DNA from: Flavobacteriales bacterium
Lineage (GTDB): Bacteria; Bacteroidota; Bacteroidia; UBA10329
Assembly: GCA_020635495.1 (NCBI GenBank)
Contig: JACJZQ010000008.1
Span: 62,001-126,000, forward strand
Direction of reading: 5' to 3'
DNA: 64,000 nucleotides
The notes under the pieces are model-generated. The model saw only the letters and a list, made by a program, of their open reading frames with translations. It did no database searches and was not told the DNA's origin. A program made the translations under genes and the position numbers. Each line of letters begins with the position of its first letter. The stretch's first letter is position 1. Positions 1 to 8,037 of this stretch are shown one piece after another.

Positions 1-558
1 ATTGCCAATAGCAATGACCTTCTTTCCTTCCAAAGAGGCGTTGTTGAGATACGCTTTGGTATTTGATGGGCTGGTCAGATAAACGAATTCAGTTTCTGGA
101 ATCTTGACTGATGAAGCAGATTCGGTTCTGTAAATAGGAGTGAAGTGCACCTGCTTGTCGGGTAGTTCTGAACGGAGTTTTTCAGAGCCGCTTTCTGCAC
201 CGAAGAACATCACGTTTTTATGCCCAAGTACACCAGCAAAATGCCTCCCAACCTCATGCATGTTGCCTGTTTCGCCAATGAATGCAGGTTCGTAACCATG
301 ACTTTTCAAAGCCTCGGCTGTAGCATTACCCACCACACCTATCTTCACATCATTTGGTGGAGTATAATTCTCAAAGAGAATCTGCACTCCGTTGCTGCTG
401 GAGAGGAATATCCAGTCAGTTTCCTTGGTTACTTCAAACGAAACAGGCACAATTTCAATCAAAGATCGATGATGAACTTCCCAATCATTCTCCACCAAAT
501 AGGAGAGAAGGTGACTGTCTTCAGGTAAGTTTCTGGATATGAAAATAGAGTGTTTCAA
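1..558 (-). CDS. hemD: Uroporphyrinogen-III synthase (partial, 3' end outside window)
   Basis: The reading frame after hemC runs 186 codons to the window edge without a stop. The product matches uroporphyrinogen-III synthase, which closes and inverts hydroxymethylbilane to uroporphyrinogen III: two alternating sugar-phosphorylase-like lobes, a DWIFLSSSNGVQ segment in the first lobe, a VGNATAEAL segment, and EFVYLTSPSNTKAYL in the second. No ATG lies near the beginning. The only sensible start is TTG at 558-556, which shares TTGA with the hemC stop codon, so translation is probably coupled to hemC. Family members are about 220-250 residues, so some 40-60 residues are missing. The identification rests on translated sequence and operon position. 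Confidence 0.87.
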   Translation of the reverse strand, partial: MKHSIFISRNLPEDSHLLSYLVENDWEVHHRSLIEIVPVSFEVTKETDWIFLSSSNGVQILFENYTPPNDVKIGVVGNATAEALKSHGYEPAFIGETGNMHEVGRHFAGVLGHKNVMFFGAESGSEKLRSELPDKQVHFTPIYRTESASSVKIPETEFVYLTSPSNTKAYLNNASLEGKKVIAIGN

Positions 559-1448
559 GACCGTAAGGCTGAGACGGTCTCCTGCGCCAACGCTTCTACT
601 TCACTCCCCGTTTTTTCTTCAATTCTAATGGGTGCATCCCAAGCATCGGCCACACAAGCTTTTACTGTCAATTGACCGTTGCTTTCAACGCAGTATGCGC
701 CAAGCGGCATTTGGCAGCCGCCTTCAAACAGATTGAGAATTCTTCGCTCGACACCGATTTTTCGTGCTACGGATGCATCATTCAAATTGGACAGGATTTC
801 AGCCAGATCCCCATCTGTTTCTCGAATCTGTAAACCCAGAACACCCTGCGCAGGTGCTGGAATGAACTCGGTCGGATTCAACTTCAGAACATGGAATTCT
901 GAAAGGTCCAATTTCAAGCGTTCCACACCCGCAGCCGCCAACATAATGGCATCATATTGCCCTTCGCGAAGTTTGTTGATGCGCGTTGGAACATTGCCGC
1001 GGAGGTCTTTGATCTGAATGTCGGGTCGGTGGTGCAGTAACTGCGATTTTCTTCTGGCGGATGATGTGCCAACAATCGGATTCTCAATCAACTCCAATTT
1101 CTTGGTAGAATCGACTTTCTCCTTCGCGATAAGCAAAAGATCGGATGGGTCTTCACGCTCTGAAACGGCAGCAATGATCAATCCTTCTGGGTGCTCTGTT
1201 GGTAGGTCTTTGTGTGAGTGAACGGCAAGGTCGATCTCGCCATCCAACAGTTTCTCTTCCAATTCTTTGGTAAAGAAACCCTTGCCTTCCATCTTATCGA
1301 AACTCAGGTGCTGGATTTTATCGCCCTGCGTTTTGATGATCTTGATTTCCACTTCGTGCCCCAGCGCTTGCAAACGACCTTCAACATGATGAGCTTGCCA
1401 CAGAGCCAAATCGCTTCCTCTTGAACCAATTACAATCGTTCGTTTCAT
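555..1448 (-). CDS. hemC: Hydroxymethylbilane synthase (porphobilinogen deaminase)
   Basis: Polymerises four porphobilinogens into hydroxymethylbilane in the cytoplasmic haem pathway. The 297-residue length fits the family. The N-terminus has IGSRGSDLALWQAH, the catalytic Asp lies in HSHKDLPTE (D81), the arginine-rich substrate loop is GTSSARRKSQLL followed by LRGNVPTR, and the dipyrromethane cofactor Cys is in EGGCQMPLG (C245). The ATG overlaps the hemA stop as ATGA, and the stop overlaps the hemD TTG start. hemA, hemC and hemD therefore look like one translationally coupled operon. Confidence 0.97.
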   Translation of the reverse strand: MKRTIVIGSRGSDLALWQAHHVEGRLQALGHEVEIKIIKTQGDKIQHLSFDKMEGKGFFTKELEEKLLDGEIDLAVHSHKDLPTEHPEGLIIAAVSEREDPSDLLLIAKEKVDSTKKLELIENPIVGTSSARRKSQLLHHRPDIQIKDLRGNVPTRINKLREGQYDAIMLAAAGVERLKLDLSEFHVLKLNPTEFIPAPAQGVLGLQIRETDGDLAEILSNLNDASVARKIGVERRILNLFEGGCQMPLGAYCVESNGQLTVKACVADAWDAPIRIEEKTGSEVEALAQETVSALRS

Positions 1449-2668
1449 CCTTTCAACATGATTTCTTTGGCCATTTTCATTGGCACACTGATGTATTTCT
1501 TCTCCATATAATCCATCATCTTCTCCAAAACTTCTCGCGATTTCGGATCCAATTCTTCCAATTCCTTATTGAAAACCTGGGTGGTAGCCCGTTCGCGGAT
1601 CTCCTTCACCACCTTTGGGATTTCACGCATTGAGACCTCAACTCTTCTCTCACGAAGCAGATGTTCAAACTCATTGATGCGGTCATCGATCAGCCGCTTG
1701 CACACTTCAAGTTCCTTCTGGCGTCTTTCCAAGTTCTTCCGCGCCTCTTCTTTCAGGTTCTCAATCCCGACATAATGGATGTTGTTCTTGCGCAGCACTT
1801 CCTGCTCCAGATCGGATGGAATGGCAAGGTCAACCACCACTTTTTCAGAGAGGTCGTTCCCGATTATCTGTCGGTAAGTGCGGTTGTTAATGATAGGCTG
1901 CGAAGCTCCAGTACAGCTTATGATGATATCGAACGGCTCGTTGAAATTCTTGAGTTCGTCAAGAGGTTTGGCTACTCCGTGTAACGATGCAGCCAATTGT
2001 TCTGCTTTTTCCAGCGTTCGGTTAAAAACAGTCACTTTTCCGAAGGGTGCTTTGCGCAGATACTGGGCCATGGTCTGGTTGGTCTGCCCAGCACCGATCA
2101 TCAGAATGTGTGGCGGATGATCGATCTCAACCTCACGCATTTTGCGGTACGCCAACGATACCACCGAAACAGGATTCTGTGCAATCTGTGTTTGTGTGTA
2201 AACCTGCTTGGCCGTCTCAATGGCCGAACGTACCAGCAATCGGAATCGGTCGCCCGTCAAGCCAAGTTTGTGGCATTTCTCATACGCTTCTCGAACTTGG
2301 GTAATGATCTCCCGTTCTCCAACAACCAAAGAATCGATGCTGCTGGCCACATAGAATAGATGACGAAGGGCTTTTTCGCCCTCAATGGTTCTGCTGTGGT
2401 TGGCTGCCCAATCAATATCGGCCTGCTTCCATTCGGTATTGAAGGCCGCGAAGAATTTCCTGCGGAAATCCTCATCCATTTCACAATCAGTGACCATGGT
2501 AAACTCCACCCGATTGCAAGTGGAGAGGTACAATAACTCGTCAAGATCCAACTCAGATTTGAGATGAGACAGTCTCGATTCCAACTCACAATCCTCAATA
2601 TGCAGCCTACCGATGTCTTTCAACTCGGTGGTTTTGTGTGTAAATGCGATGGTTTTGAATAGTTCCAT
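1445..2668 (-). CDS. hemA: Glutamyl-tRNA reductase
   Basis: First committed step of the C5 haem route: NADPH reduction of glutamyl-tRNA to glutamate-1-semialdehyde. The catalytic cysteine is in YLSTCNRVEF (C51), with GEREIITQVREAY, a Rossmann segment LMIGAGQTNQ and the long C-terminal dimerisation helix (IDDRINEFEHLLRERR onward). The 407-residue length is normal. It starts the hemACD operon and has its own leader containing a perfect inverted repeat 14 nt before the ATG. hemL, hemB and hemE are not in the window, and hemF is 26 kb away. Confidence 0.97.
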   Translation of the reverse strand: MELFKTIAFTHKTTELKDIGRLHIEDCELESRLSHLKSELDLDELLYLSTCNRVEFTMVTDCEMDEDFRRKFFAAFNTEWKQADIDWAANHSRTIEGEKALRHLFYVASSIDSLVVGEREIITQVREAYEKCHKLGLTGDRFRLLVRSAIETAKQVYTQTQIAQNPVSVVSLAYRKMREVEIDHPPHILMIGAGQTNQTMAQYLRKAPFGKVTVFNRTLEKAEQLAASLHGVAKPLDELKNFNEPFDIIISCTGASQPIINNRTYRQIIGNDLSEKVVVDLAIPSDLEQEVLRKNNIHYVGIENLKEEARKNLERRQKELEVCKRLIDDRINEFEHLLRERRVEVSMREIPKVVKEIRERATTQVFNKELEELDPKSREVLEKMMDYMEKKYISVPMKMAKEIMLKG

Positions 2669-2681
2669 GAAGCTTATCAGA

Positions 2682-2696
2682 CTTCGCTGCGCGAAG
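2682..2696 (-). promoter_or_regulatory. Inverted repeat in the hemA leader
   Basis: CTTCGC and GCGAAG are perfectly complementary around a 3-nt loop, 14 nt before the hemA ATG. There is no U tract, so it is not an obvious terminator. It could be an RNA hairpin affecting translation or a small operator. The symmetry is seen; any function is inferred. Confidence 0.4.
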
Positions 2697-2744
2697 ATCG
2701 TTCAGTCAACTGTTTGGTTTGTCACGGAAGTGTCATGGAAAAGA

Positions 2745-2772
2745 AAAGCCGCCCGCTTTCGCAGACGGCTTT
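2745..2772 (-). terminator. Rho-independent terminator after mscL
   Basis: On the minus strand AAAGCCGTCTGC pairs with GCGGGCGGCTTT around a GAAA tetraloop (12-bp stem with G-U pairs), followed by TCTTTTC. It lies between the mscL stop and the hemA start on the same strand, so it should separate the two transcripts. Confidence 0.8.
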
Positions 2773-2793
2773 CCGGTAAAAACACAACAAAAA

Positions 2794-3207
2794 CTATTTT
2801 TTCAAAAGGTCTCTGATCTCCATCAGAAGTTTCTGGTCGTCAGTTGGCCCTGGAGGCGGTGGGGGTGGTGCTGCGTCTTCCTTCTTCTTGGCAGAATTCA
2901 TGGCCTTTACCATCATGAAAATGGCAAACGCAATGATGATGAAATCAATGGTTACTTGAATGAAATTTCCATAGTTGATGGAAACGGCTGCTGCAGTTTC
3001 AACACCTTCTGCATCGAGGACAGCTTCCGTCAGGACAATTTTAAGGTCGCTGAAATTGACACCACTGATCAATAAGCCCAATGGAGGCATAAGGACATCG
3101 GCTACAAAAGAGGCAACAATTTTTCCGAACGCACCACCGATAATGATACCGATAGCCATGTCCATCACATTGCCCTTCATCGCAAATTCTTTGAATTCTT
3201 TAAGCAT
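2794..3207 (-). CDS. mscL: Large-conductance mechanosensitive channel MscL
   Basis: Inner-membrane pentameric channel that opens under membrane tension to release osmolytes during hypo-osmotic shock. The 137-residue protein begins with the amphipathic helix LKEFKEFAMKGNVMDMAIG, followed by TM1 with the pore-lining IIIGGAFGKIV pattern, a short periplasmic loop and TM2 (FIIIAFAIFMMVKAM). A proline stretch leads to a C-terminal coiled helix (LLMEIRDLLKK). Transcription is probably ended by the hairpin at 2745-2772. Confidence 0.96.
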   Translation of the reverse strand: MLKEFKEFAMKGNVMDMAIGIIIGGAFGKIVASFVADVLMPPLGLLISGVNFSDLKIVLTEAVLDAEGVETAAAVSINYGNFIQVTIDFIIIAFAIFMMVKAMNSAKKKEDAAPPPPPPGPTDDQKLLMEIRDLLKK

Positions 3208-3278
3208 GAGATTTAGATTTTTTTGGTTTCACTTATTTGTATTGCACTTACAGGATTCACATTTAACGGTCACCCGTG

Positions 3279-3307
3279 TTGGCAAGGGTCAAGGTAGATT
3301 ATTTTTG
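3279..3307 (+). promoter_or_regulatory. Bacteroidota-type promoter, -33 TTG and -7 TATTTTTG
   Basis: TATTTTTG at 3300-3307 matches the Bacteroidota -7 consensus TAnnTTTG. A TTG at 3279-3281 lies 18 nt upstream. The next ATG starts only 4 nt after the box, so the mRNA would begin at or very near the start codon. Confidence 0.6.
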
Positions 3308-3311
3308 ACCC

Positions 3312-4517
3312 ATGAAGCAAATGTTTCACTTTCTGTTATTAACACTTCCTTTAGTTGCGAATTCACAGCCTAAAGTAGCCCTTACAGAGGCAAGCCAAGT
3401 GAGTTTGGTGACCTGCGGACCTGGAGAAGAACTTTATGAAGCATTCGGGCATACCGCCATTCGGATTTATGACCCAAGTATAGCTTTTGATGTGGTTTTC
3501 AACTACGGCACTTTCGATTTTAACCAGCCTAATTTCTACTGGAATTTCGTTACCGGTAGGTCCATGTACATGTTGGCCACCAACAGGTATTCCAATTTCG
3601 TGCGGGCATATCAGTATTACAATCGTTCGGTGCGCGAGCAGTTTCTGGATCTGACTCTGGAACAGAAGCAGAACCTCGTTGACAAGTTGATGTGGAACTC
3701 GCTTCCTGAAAACCGGGAGTATCTGTACGATTACTTTTTTGACAACTGTTCTACGCGTCCGCGCGATATTCTGATAGAAGCACTTGATGGCCAAATTCAG
3801 TTCGATACCACGTTTTTACCGAAGGACAGATTGACCATACGTGAGTTGACGGACCTCTACATTACAGACGAACAACCTTGGGGAGATCTGGGCATAGACC
3901 TTTGTCTCGGTACACACATTGATCAGCCGGCAACGGCCATGCAATACATGTACCTGCCAGAGAAGCTGGAAGAGGCTTTTGACCATGCATATGTAGACCG
4001 TGACGGAGAAAGAATTCCGATAGTGGCAAGAAAGGTGACCACGTTTCAGGCAGAAGAAGTAGTAAAAGAAAAGGGCTGGTTTGTACCCAAGATCGTTTTC
4101 ATGGTGTTTCTGTTGGCATCTGCCGTGGGTGTTACGCTTTTGCGAGTTGCAGGTAGATCAACCAGAATTTTTGACGGGTCGGTTTTCATGGTCTGGAGCT
4201 TTATCGGGTTCAATGGCATCTTTCTGTGGTTTTTCACCAACCATTACGCAGCAGATTACAACTGGAATATTCTTTGGGCGCTGCCCACCAATACCATTTT
4301 CGGTTACGCTCTAATGAAAAAGAACCGTCCGAAATGGACGCGGCATTATGCGCTTTTCCTTATTGTTCTGTATGTAGGCTTGCTGATAGGTTGGAATTAC
4401 TTGCCACAGCTATTGCACCACTCATTGAAATTTGTGGTTCTGTTACAGTTGTTTTTGGCTGTTGGCGTGTTCCGGGCCAGTTCTCAAAAAACAGCCGTCA
4501 AAGCTGCGCAATCTTAA
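3312..4517 (+). CDS. DUF4105-type envelope protein with C-terminal membrane segments
   Basis: A signal peptide (residues 1-18, cut near ANSQ) precedes a DUF4105 domain with the family pattern VTCGPGEELYEAFGHTAIRI, then YDYFFDNCSTRPRD. The C-terminal third (about 258-390) has five hydrophobic segments. In this family the domain is usually predicted to be periplasmic and its activity is uncertain; the Cys and His in FGHTAIRI and DNCSTRPRD suggest a hydrolase-like fold. A second Met at residue 4 could be the start if the transcript begins between the two. Its 3' end overlaps the convergent haemoglobin gene by 20 nt. Confidence 0.85.
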   Translation: MKQMFHFLLLTLPLVANSQPKVALTEASQVSLVTCGPGEELYEAFGHTAIRIYDPSIAFDVVFNYGTFDFNQPNFYWNFVTGRSMYMLATNRYSNFVRAYQYYNRSVREQFLDLTLEQKQNLVDKLMWNSLPENREYLYDYFFDNCSTRPRDILIEALDGQIQFDTTFLPKDRLTIRELTDLYITDEQPWGDLGIDLCLGTHIDQPATAMQYMYLPEKLEEAFDHAYVDRDGERIPIVARKVTTFQAEEVVKEKGWFVPKIVFMVFLLASAVGVTLLRVAGRSTRIFDGSVFMVWSFIGFNGIFLWFFTNHYAADYNWNILWALPTNTIFGYALMKKNRPKWTRHYALFLIVLYVGLLIGWNYLPQLLHHSLKFVVLLQLFLAVGVFRASSQKTAVKAAQS

Positions 4518-4881
4518 TTCGCATAACAGTAGCAATGCTTAGGGCTCTTTCTTTGGCAAGGTGAGCTTTCGGGCCTTCAAACATTTCATCAACCGTAGCA
4601 TTGAAATGCGCCAGCCAACGCTCAAAATGGGCTTGGGTCAACGATTCTTTGCGGTGTAGGTCCAGATGAACGCGCATCGGGTTTCCTTCATAATTGGTGC
4701 CACTTAAAAGTTGCGCCTCCCAAAAATCTACCAACTGAGGAAAGTGTTCCTCAAGGTCTAATTGGGCTACTTCGGTAAAGAGATAGCCCACCTCCTTATC
4801 TGCCAGTAACTTCTCATAAAATGCCCTTACAAGGAGGTCAATGTCTTCTCGAGATGATATGTCTTTCAGTGCCCGTTTCAG
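4498..4881 (-). CDS. Group III truncated haemoglobin
   Basis: Small 2-on-2 haem protein; relatives bind O2, NO or peroxide-type ligands. Group III marks are REDIDLLVRAFYEKLL, FWEAQLLSGTNYEGNPM followed by a conserved His, HFERWLAHFNATVDEMF and AKERALSIATVMRIK. The open frame begins right at the end of the upstream gene and has no ATG, and its first GTG would delete the A/B helices. The best start is CTG at 4881-4879, overlapping the upstream stop as CTGA (127 residues), or CTG at 4869. A sequencing error or a fused product is also possible. Product sure, start unsure. Confidence 0.85.
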   Translation of the reverse strand: MKRALKDISSREDIDLLVRAFYEKLLADKEVGYLFTEVAQLDLEEHFPQLVDFWEAQLLSGTNYEGNPMRVHLDLHRKESLTQAHFERWLAHFNATVDEMFEGPKAHLAKERALSIATVMRIKIAQL

Positions 4882-5342
4882 TGTCCAAAGTTCAGGTTAT
4901 CAAAAACAATCCTTTTGTTCTTTACTTGGTTGGTTTCTATGAGTTGAATCAGCTTGTCCATAGCCTGAATGTAATGCTTGTAGAAGGTCTTCAGGTCAAT
5001 TTCCAACTGTCCGTTAATGAGTTGAAGATGATGCTCGGCAGATAACGTAACTACGATCTGTTTGGCAGGCAGCATACAATGCGCCATGTGGCTTCGCAGA
5101 AGGTTGTATAGATCCAGTTCCGAATTAGCGGTAGAATAGGCTTTCGGAAACACTTTATTCAGTGCCAGGTCAAACCGTTTTCTTCCTTGCCCTTTCGCTT
5201 TGAATGGAAGTGGGTCCAGTAATGCACCAGCAGTTTCTATTCCGTGCACAATGGCCGATAAAAGATGAAGCCGCACATTGGCGGCTTCAATCAATTTTAC
5301 TTCGTTAAGAAGATACTTTTCGGTAAATAGTTTTGAATCCAC
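4878..5342 (-). CDS. HEPN-like helical protein of unknown function
   Basis: A 154-residue, all-helical, soluble protein starting at GTG, 6 nt after the upstream stop. Residues 76-90 contain DLYNLLRSHMAHCMLP: an R-x4-H motif (R83, H88), as in HEPN domains, many of which are RNases in toxin or defence systems. An earlier helix has EAANVRLHLLSAIVHGIE. Similar LYxxLRxxxAH proteins occur as single genes in Bacteroidota. No antitoxin-like partner is adjacent; the next gene is a truncated haemoglobin whose start overlaps this stop. HEPN membership is inferred from one motif. Confidence 0.6.
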   Translation of the reverse strand: MDSKLFTEKYLLNEVKLIEAANVRLHLLSAIVHGIETAGALLDPLPFKAKGQGRKRFDLALNKVFPKAYSTANSELDLYNLLRSHMAHCMLPAKQIVVTLSAEHHLQLINGQLEIDLKTFYKHYIQAMDKLIQLIETNQVKNKRIVFDNLNFGH

Positions 5343-5348
5343 CTAAGA

Positions 5349-6224
5349 TCAGTTGGTGACAATTATCAGCACCTTGGAGTTTTGCCAGAATGCATCCGGG
5401 TCGTTGATAACCAATTTTTCAACCTTGTTCTTTTCGCCCATTACAAACTCGTATGTGTGTTTCGGGTGTGGCGTTATCAGTTCAGGCTTCTTGCCAGAAA
5501 GTTCAATTTCGGTAACCTCCTGAATGTTGATCTTTTCCAGGTCCTCCAGAACCATGTCTTCCGAGATAACCTTTACACCTCCAAGTCCAAGAAACGCACC
5601 TTCTTTGTCAATGATGTTTCTTTCTCTTAGATCCTTGGTTGTGCCAGTGGCCCAGTAACCTGTCTGAATTTCATCTTCCTTTTTCTGAAGTTCCAGGTTT
5701 TTCTCTTGAATCACTTTGATTCTTCTCTCGTTCTCCAATGCCAAACGGTCAACGCTAGACATCAGTTTATCGATGTAGATGTTTGCCTCCGCCAAACCTT
5801 CTTTAAGCATGGCTATCTCCTCATCCTTTTCCTTAATGTCCTGTTTCAACTTGGCAACCATTGCCTTCAACTTATCTGAACCGATAGAGCTCTGTTCAAG
5901 TTGTTTCTCCAATGTCTCGATCTGATTCCGAGTACGTTTCATGTTCTCGTAAATGAGCACCATATCGTCAATAATGGCCTCTTCTGCAGAAGCGGGATTT
6001 TCATTATTCTCAATGGCACGTGCGGTAACTATTCCCTCCAACTCTTTAATGCTGTCTAGGCTTAATTGAATCTCGGTCATGGATTCGATGAAGGCATCGA
6101 TATCCTGATCTTTCTTTGAACCTAGTTCTTGAAGTTCGGCAACCTGCTGCTCCAATTCTTTTTCACGTTGATTGCATGATGCGAATAATAAGCTGGCTAC
6201 TATAATGGCGGCAATTGTTCTCAT
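5349..6224 (-). CDS. Coiled-coil lipoprotein
   Basis: The ATG at 6224 gives a clean lipoprotein signal (MRTIAAIIVASLLFASC, lipidated Cys17); an upstream ATG at 6260 would bury it. Residues about 20-195 are a long heptad-rich coiled coil, and residues 200-291 form a globular domain beginning near TGYWATGTTKDLRERNI. The shape suggests an envelope-spanning or scaffolding role, but I recognise no named family. It is first in a probable operon with the HEPN-like and haemoglobin genes. Confidence 0.75.
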   Translation of the reverse strand: MRTIAAIIVASLLFASCNQREKELEQQVAELQELGSKKDQDIDAFIESMTEIQLSLDSIKELEGIVTARAIENNENPASAEEAIIDDMVLIYENMKRTRNQIETLEKQLEQSSIGSDKLKAMVAKLKQDIKEKDEEIAMLKEGLAEANIYIDKLMSSVDRLALENERRIKVIQEKNLELQKKEDEIQTGYWATGTTKDLRERNIIDKEGAFLGLGGVKVISEDMVLEDLEKINIQEVTEIELSGKKPELITPHPKHTYEFVMGEKNKVEKLVINDPDAFWQNSKVLIIVTN

Positions 6225-6333
6225 GTTGTGTTGGTTTTTACTGATTCGAAAGTAGAACATTCTCTTTTCATATCTCTTTCAATTACGTAACACGAAGTAG
6301 TCAAAACAAACCTCAAATGCCGAATTGGTTTCA

Positions 6334-6398
6334 TGTGTTGTCAATTATGTCCCTTCCTAACAAACGACCAGCTTTACCGTATCTGATTCGACAACACA
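6334..6398. repeat. 9-bp inverted repeat in a divergent intergenic region
   Basis: TGTGTTGTC at 6334-6342 and GACAACACA at 6390-6398 are perfect inverted copies 47 nt apart, in the 270-bp spacer between the coiled-coil lipoprotein and the gene at 6495. They could be two half-sites of a regulator. No other gene-like signal was seen in this spacer. Confidence 0.4.
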
Positions 6399-6457
6399 AA
6401 TAGTCACACTTTTTAACAAGATAGGGCCTATGATCTGGGTTTAGCACGATAGTTGCT

Positions 6458-6465
6458 TACATTCG
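6458..6465 (+). promoter_or_regulatory. Possible -7 box TACATTCG
   Basis: One mismatch to TAnnTTTG, 29 nt before the ATG at 6495. The same TTCG variant occurs before guaA and the arginine-deiminase-family gene, so it may be a real local variant. No convincing TTG at -33. Confidence 0.35.
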
Positions 6466-6494
6466 CAGTGAATCTTAAAACACCCTAATTAGTT

Positions 6495-7247
6495 ATGAAT
6501 TTCTTACGCTCTGCGATTACACTTCTGGTTCTTTTTACGTTTTCAACAACCTCTTTTTCCCAAGTAGTTGGGGGAATGAATTTCAAGTTGGAGAAACTCT
6601 TCATTGAAGAGAAGTATGAAGATGTGGCCTACAAGGGAATCAGCATGGTAGAGAGCGATAAATACAAAAACGATCCTGAAATTTACCTGTACGTGGCAAT
6701 GGCCTGGTACGAGATAAGCCAGATGAACGATGAGGCCATGGAAGAGGAGTATCCGAAGGCTCTTCAAGATGCGTTCAAGTATGCAGCCAAATTTGCCAAG
6801 AAAGACAAAGAAGGAGTTTGGGCAGAAGATAACAGCGATTTCTTTGAAGATCTGAAGAAAGCTGGAATTGCTGATGCTGCTCAGTGGATAGATGATGATA
6901 AGAAGAGGAGAAATGCCGTTTCAAGTTATAAGTACATGTCCAAAGCCATGCCTGATGATCCCAATCTTCTTTTCTTTAAAGGTGTGCTTGAATACATGAA
7001 TCGTAATTCTGGACAAGCAGATAGAGATGTATCAATGGCCATGGCAGATCTGATAACCAAGTACGCTGATCCAAAATACAAGCCTAGTAGAGCTTCTGCT
7101 CCTGTTCTGGAAGATGGCTTGCTTCGTTGGACAGATATCATGCTTGAGCAGAGCTATGCCGATTCGGCCAAGAAGACCATCAACTGGGCTTTGAAATTCT
7201 TTCCGGAGAGCGAGAAGGTGGCTACCAAAGCAGAGTCGCTGAAGTAA
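6495..7247 (+). CDS. Exported helical (TPR-like) protein of unknown function
   Basis: 250 residues with a signal peptide (hydrophobic stretch to about residue 22, SFSQ cleavage region). The mature part is helical with tetratricopeptide-like spacing: LEKLFIEEKYEDVAYKGI, DPEIYLYVAMAWYEIS, DPNLLFFKGVLEYMNR and YADSAKKTINWALKFFPES. TPR proteins of this sort in Bacteroidota are often periplasmic scaffolds. I do not recognise a specific family, and the flanking genes give no functional clue. Confidence 0.75.
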   Translation: MNFLRSAITLLVLFTFSTTSFSQVVGGMNFKLEKLFIEEKYEDVAYKGISMVESDKYKNDPEIYLYVAMAWYEISQMNDEAMEEEYPKALQDAFKYAAKFAKKDKEGVWAEDNSDFFEDLKKAGIADAAQWIDDDKKRRNAVSSYKYMSKAMPDDPNLLFFKGVLEYMNRNSGQADRDVSMAMADLITKYADPKYKPSRASAPVLEDGLLRWTDIMLEQSYADSAKKTINWALKFFPESEKVATKAESLK

Positions 7248-7355
7248 TACGTAGCCAATTCTGGTCATTCGTTGCTGTTTCGGTCGTTTTTAGCCCGAGA
7301 AAACATCGTTTATATAGTGTATGGGTTATCTTGTGGTTTTTAAACCCCTTGATTT

Positions 7356-7691
7356 ATGACCCCGACCCCGATAAAGATTCAAGCGGATTCTTGGCCCTTT
7401 ACTCTTTGCGAAGGGAATTCCGTTACCTGCACACGTGTATATCAGAATGGTATTATTCGGATCAGCAACCGCTCCAAGGAATCAGCAAGTCTTTCGCTTT
7501 CTTGGATGTCAGATTTAGATTCAGAAAGAAAAGTCCAGCAAATGTCGTTTCAATTGGTTCCAGGAGGAAGATTGGAGCTTATGGCAGATGAATTTGGTTG
7601 TAACATCTGTCTTGACCGGATAGTTGTTGACCACATTACAGGAGGAGAGATTCAGATCAGTCAACCAGTACCTTTAGTAACACTGAACTGA
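7356..7691 (+). CDS. Small protein of unknown function
   Basis: 111 codons from ATG to a TGA 1 nt before the stop of the convergent gene. The translation alternates hydrophobic and polar residues like a beta-rich domain (IIRISNRSKESASLSLSW, FQLVPGGRLELM, GEIQISQPVPLV) and has four cysteines. No signal peptide or known motif. The tight stop-to-stop fit with the neighbour supports a real gene, but an overlapping frame from 7331 is also open, so this is moderate. Confidence 0.5.
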   Translation: MTPTPIKIQADSWPFTLCEGNSVTCTRVYQNGIIRISNRSKESASLSLSWMSDLDSERKVQQMSFQLVPGGRLELMADEFGCNICLDRIVVDHITGGEIQISQPVPLVTLN

Positions 7692-7692
7692 C

Positions 7693-8037
7693 CTACTTGG
7701 GTTGGTACTGGTATAGCTCAATCTGCGTATCGCAGATTTTGAAACGCATCCGTTCTTGTTCTGATTCCAACTGATATTCCCTGCATGGTTTATCGCGGAC
7801 CACACTTTCTCTGAAAAGCACATCAGAGGCCAGGATCTTTTCCTTTAGAACTGAATCTGTCAGGTCCAGTCCAAGCTCTTGCGAGATGATGATGGAGTCG
7901 ACCGCCAACTCCTCAAGAACACGGTCTTCAGGAAGCCACGCAGGGAAATCACGATCTCTAATTAGCAGCGCATAGACTATCAGACAACCTAATCCAACTC
8001 CAAACCCGAAATAGCCTAACCGTTGAATGAAATTCAT
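7693..8037 (-). CDS. Small membrane-anchored protein, DUF4258-like
   Basis: 114 residues with one N-terminal membrane segment (FGFGVGLGCLIVYALLI) and a small alpha/beta domain outside it. The layout, MNFIQRLGYF opening and the RVLEEL/REYQLESE regions resemble the short DUF4258-type proteins common in Flavobacteriia; this is from memory of the family and not certain. Its ATG overlaps the stop of the TPR gene as ATGA, so the two are co-translated. Confidence 0.6.
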   Translation of the reverse strand: MNFIQRLGYFGFGVGLGCLIVYALLIRDRDFPAWLPEDRVLEELAVDSIIISQELGLDLTDSVLKEKILASDVLFRESVVRDKPCREYQLESEQERMRFKICDTQIELYQYQPK

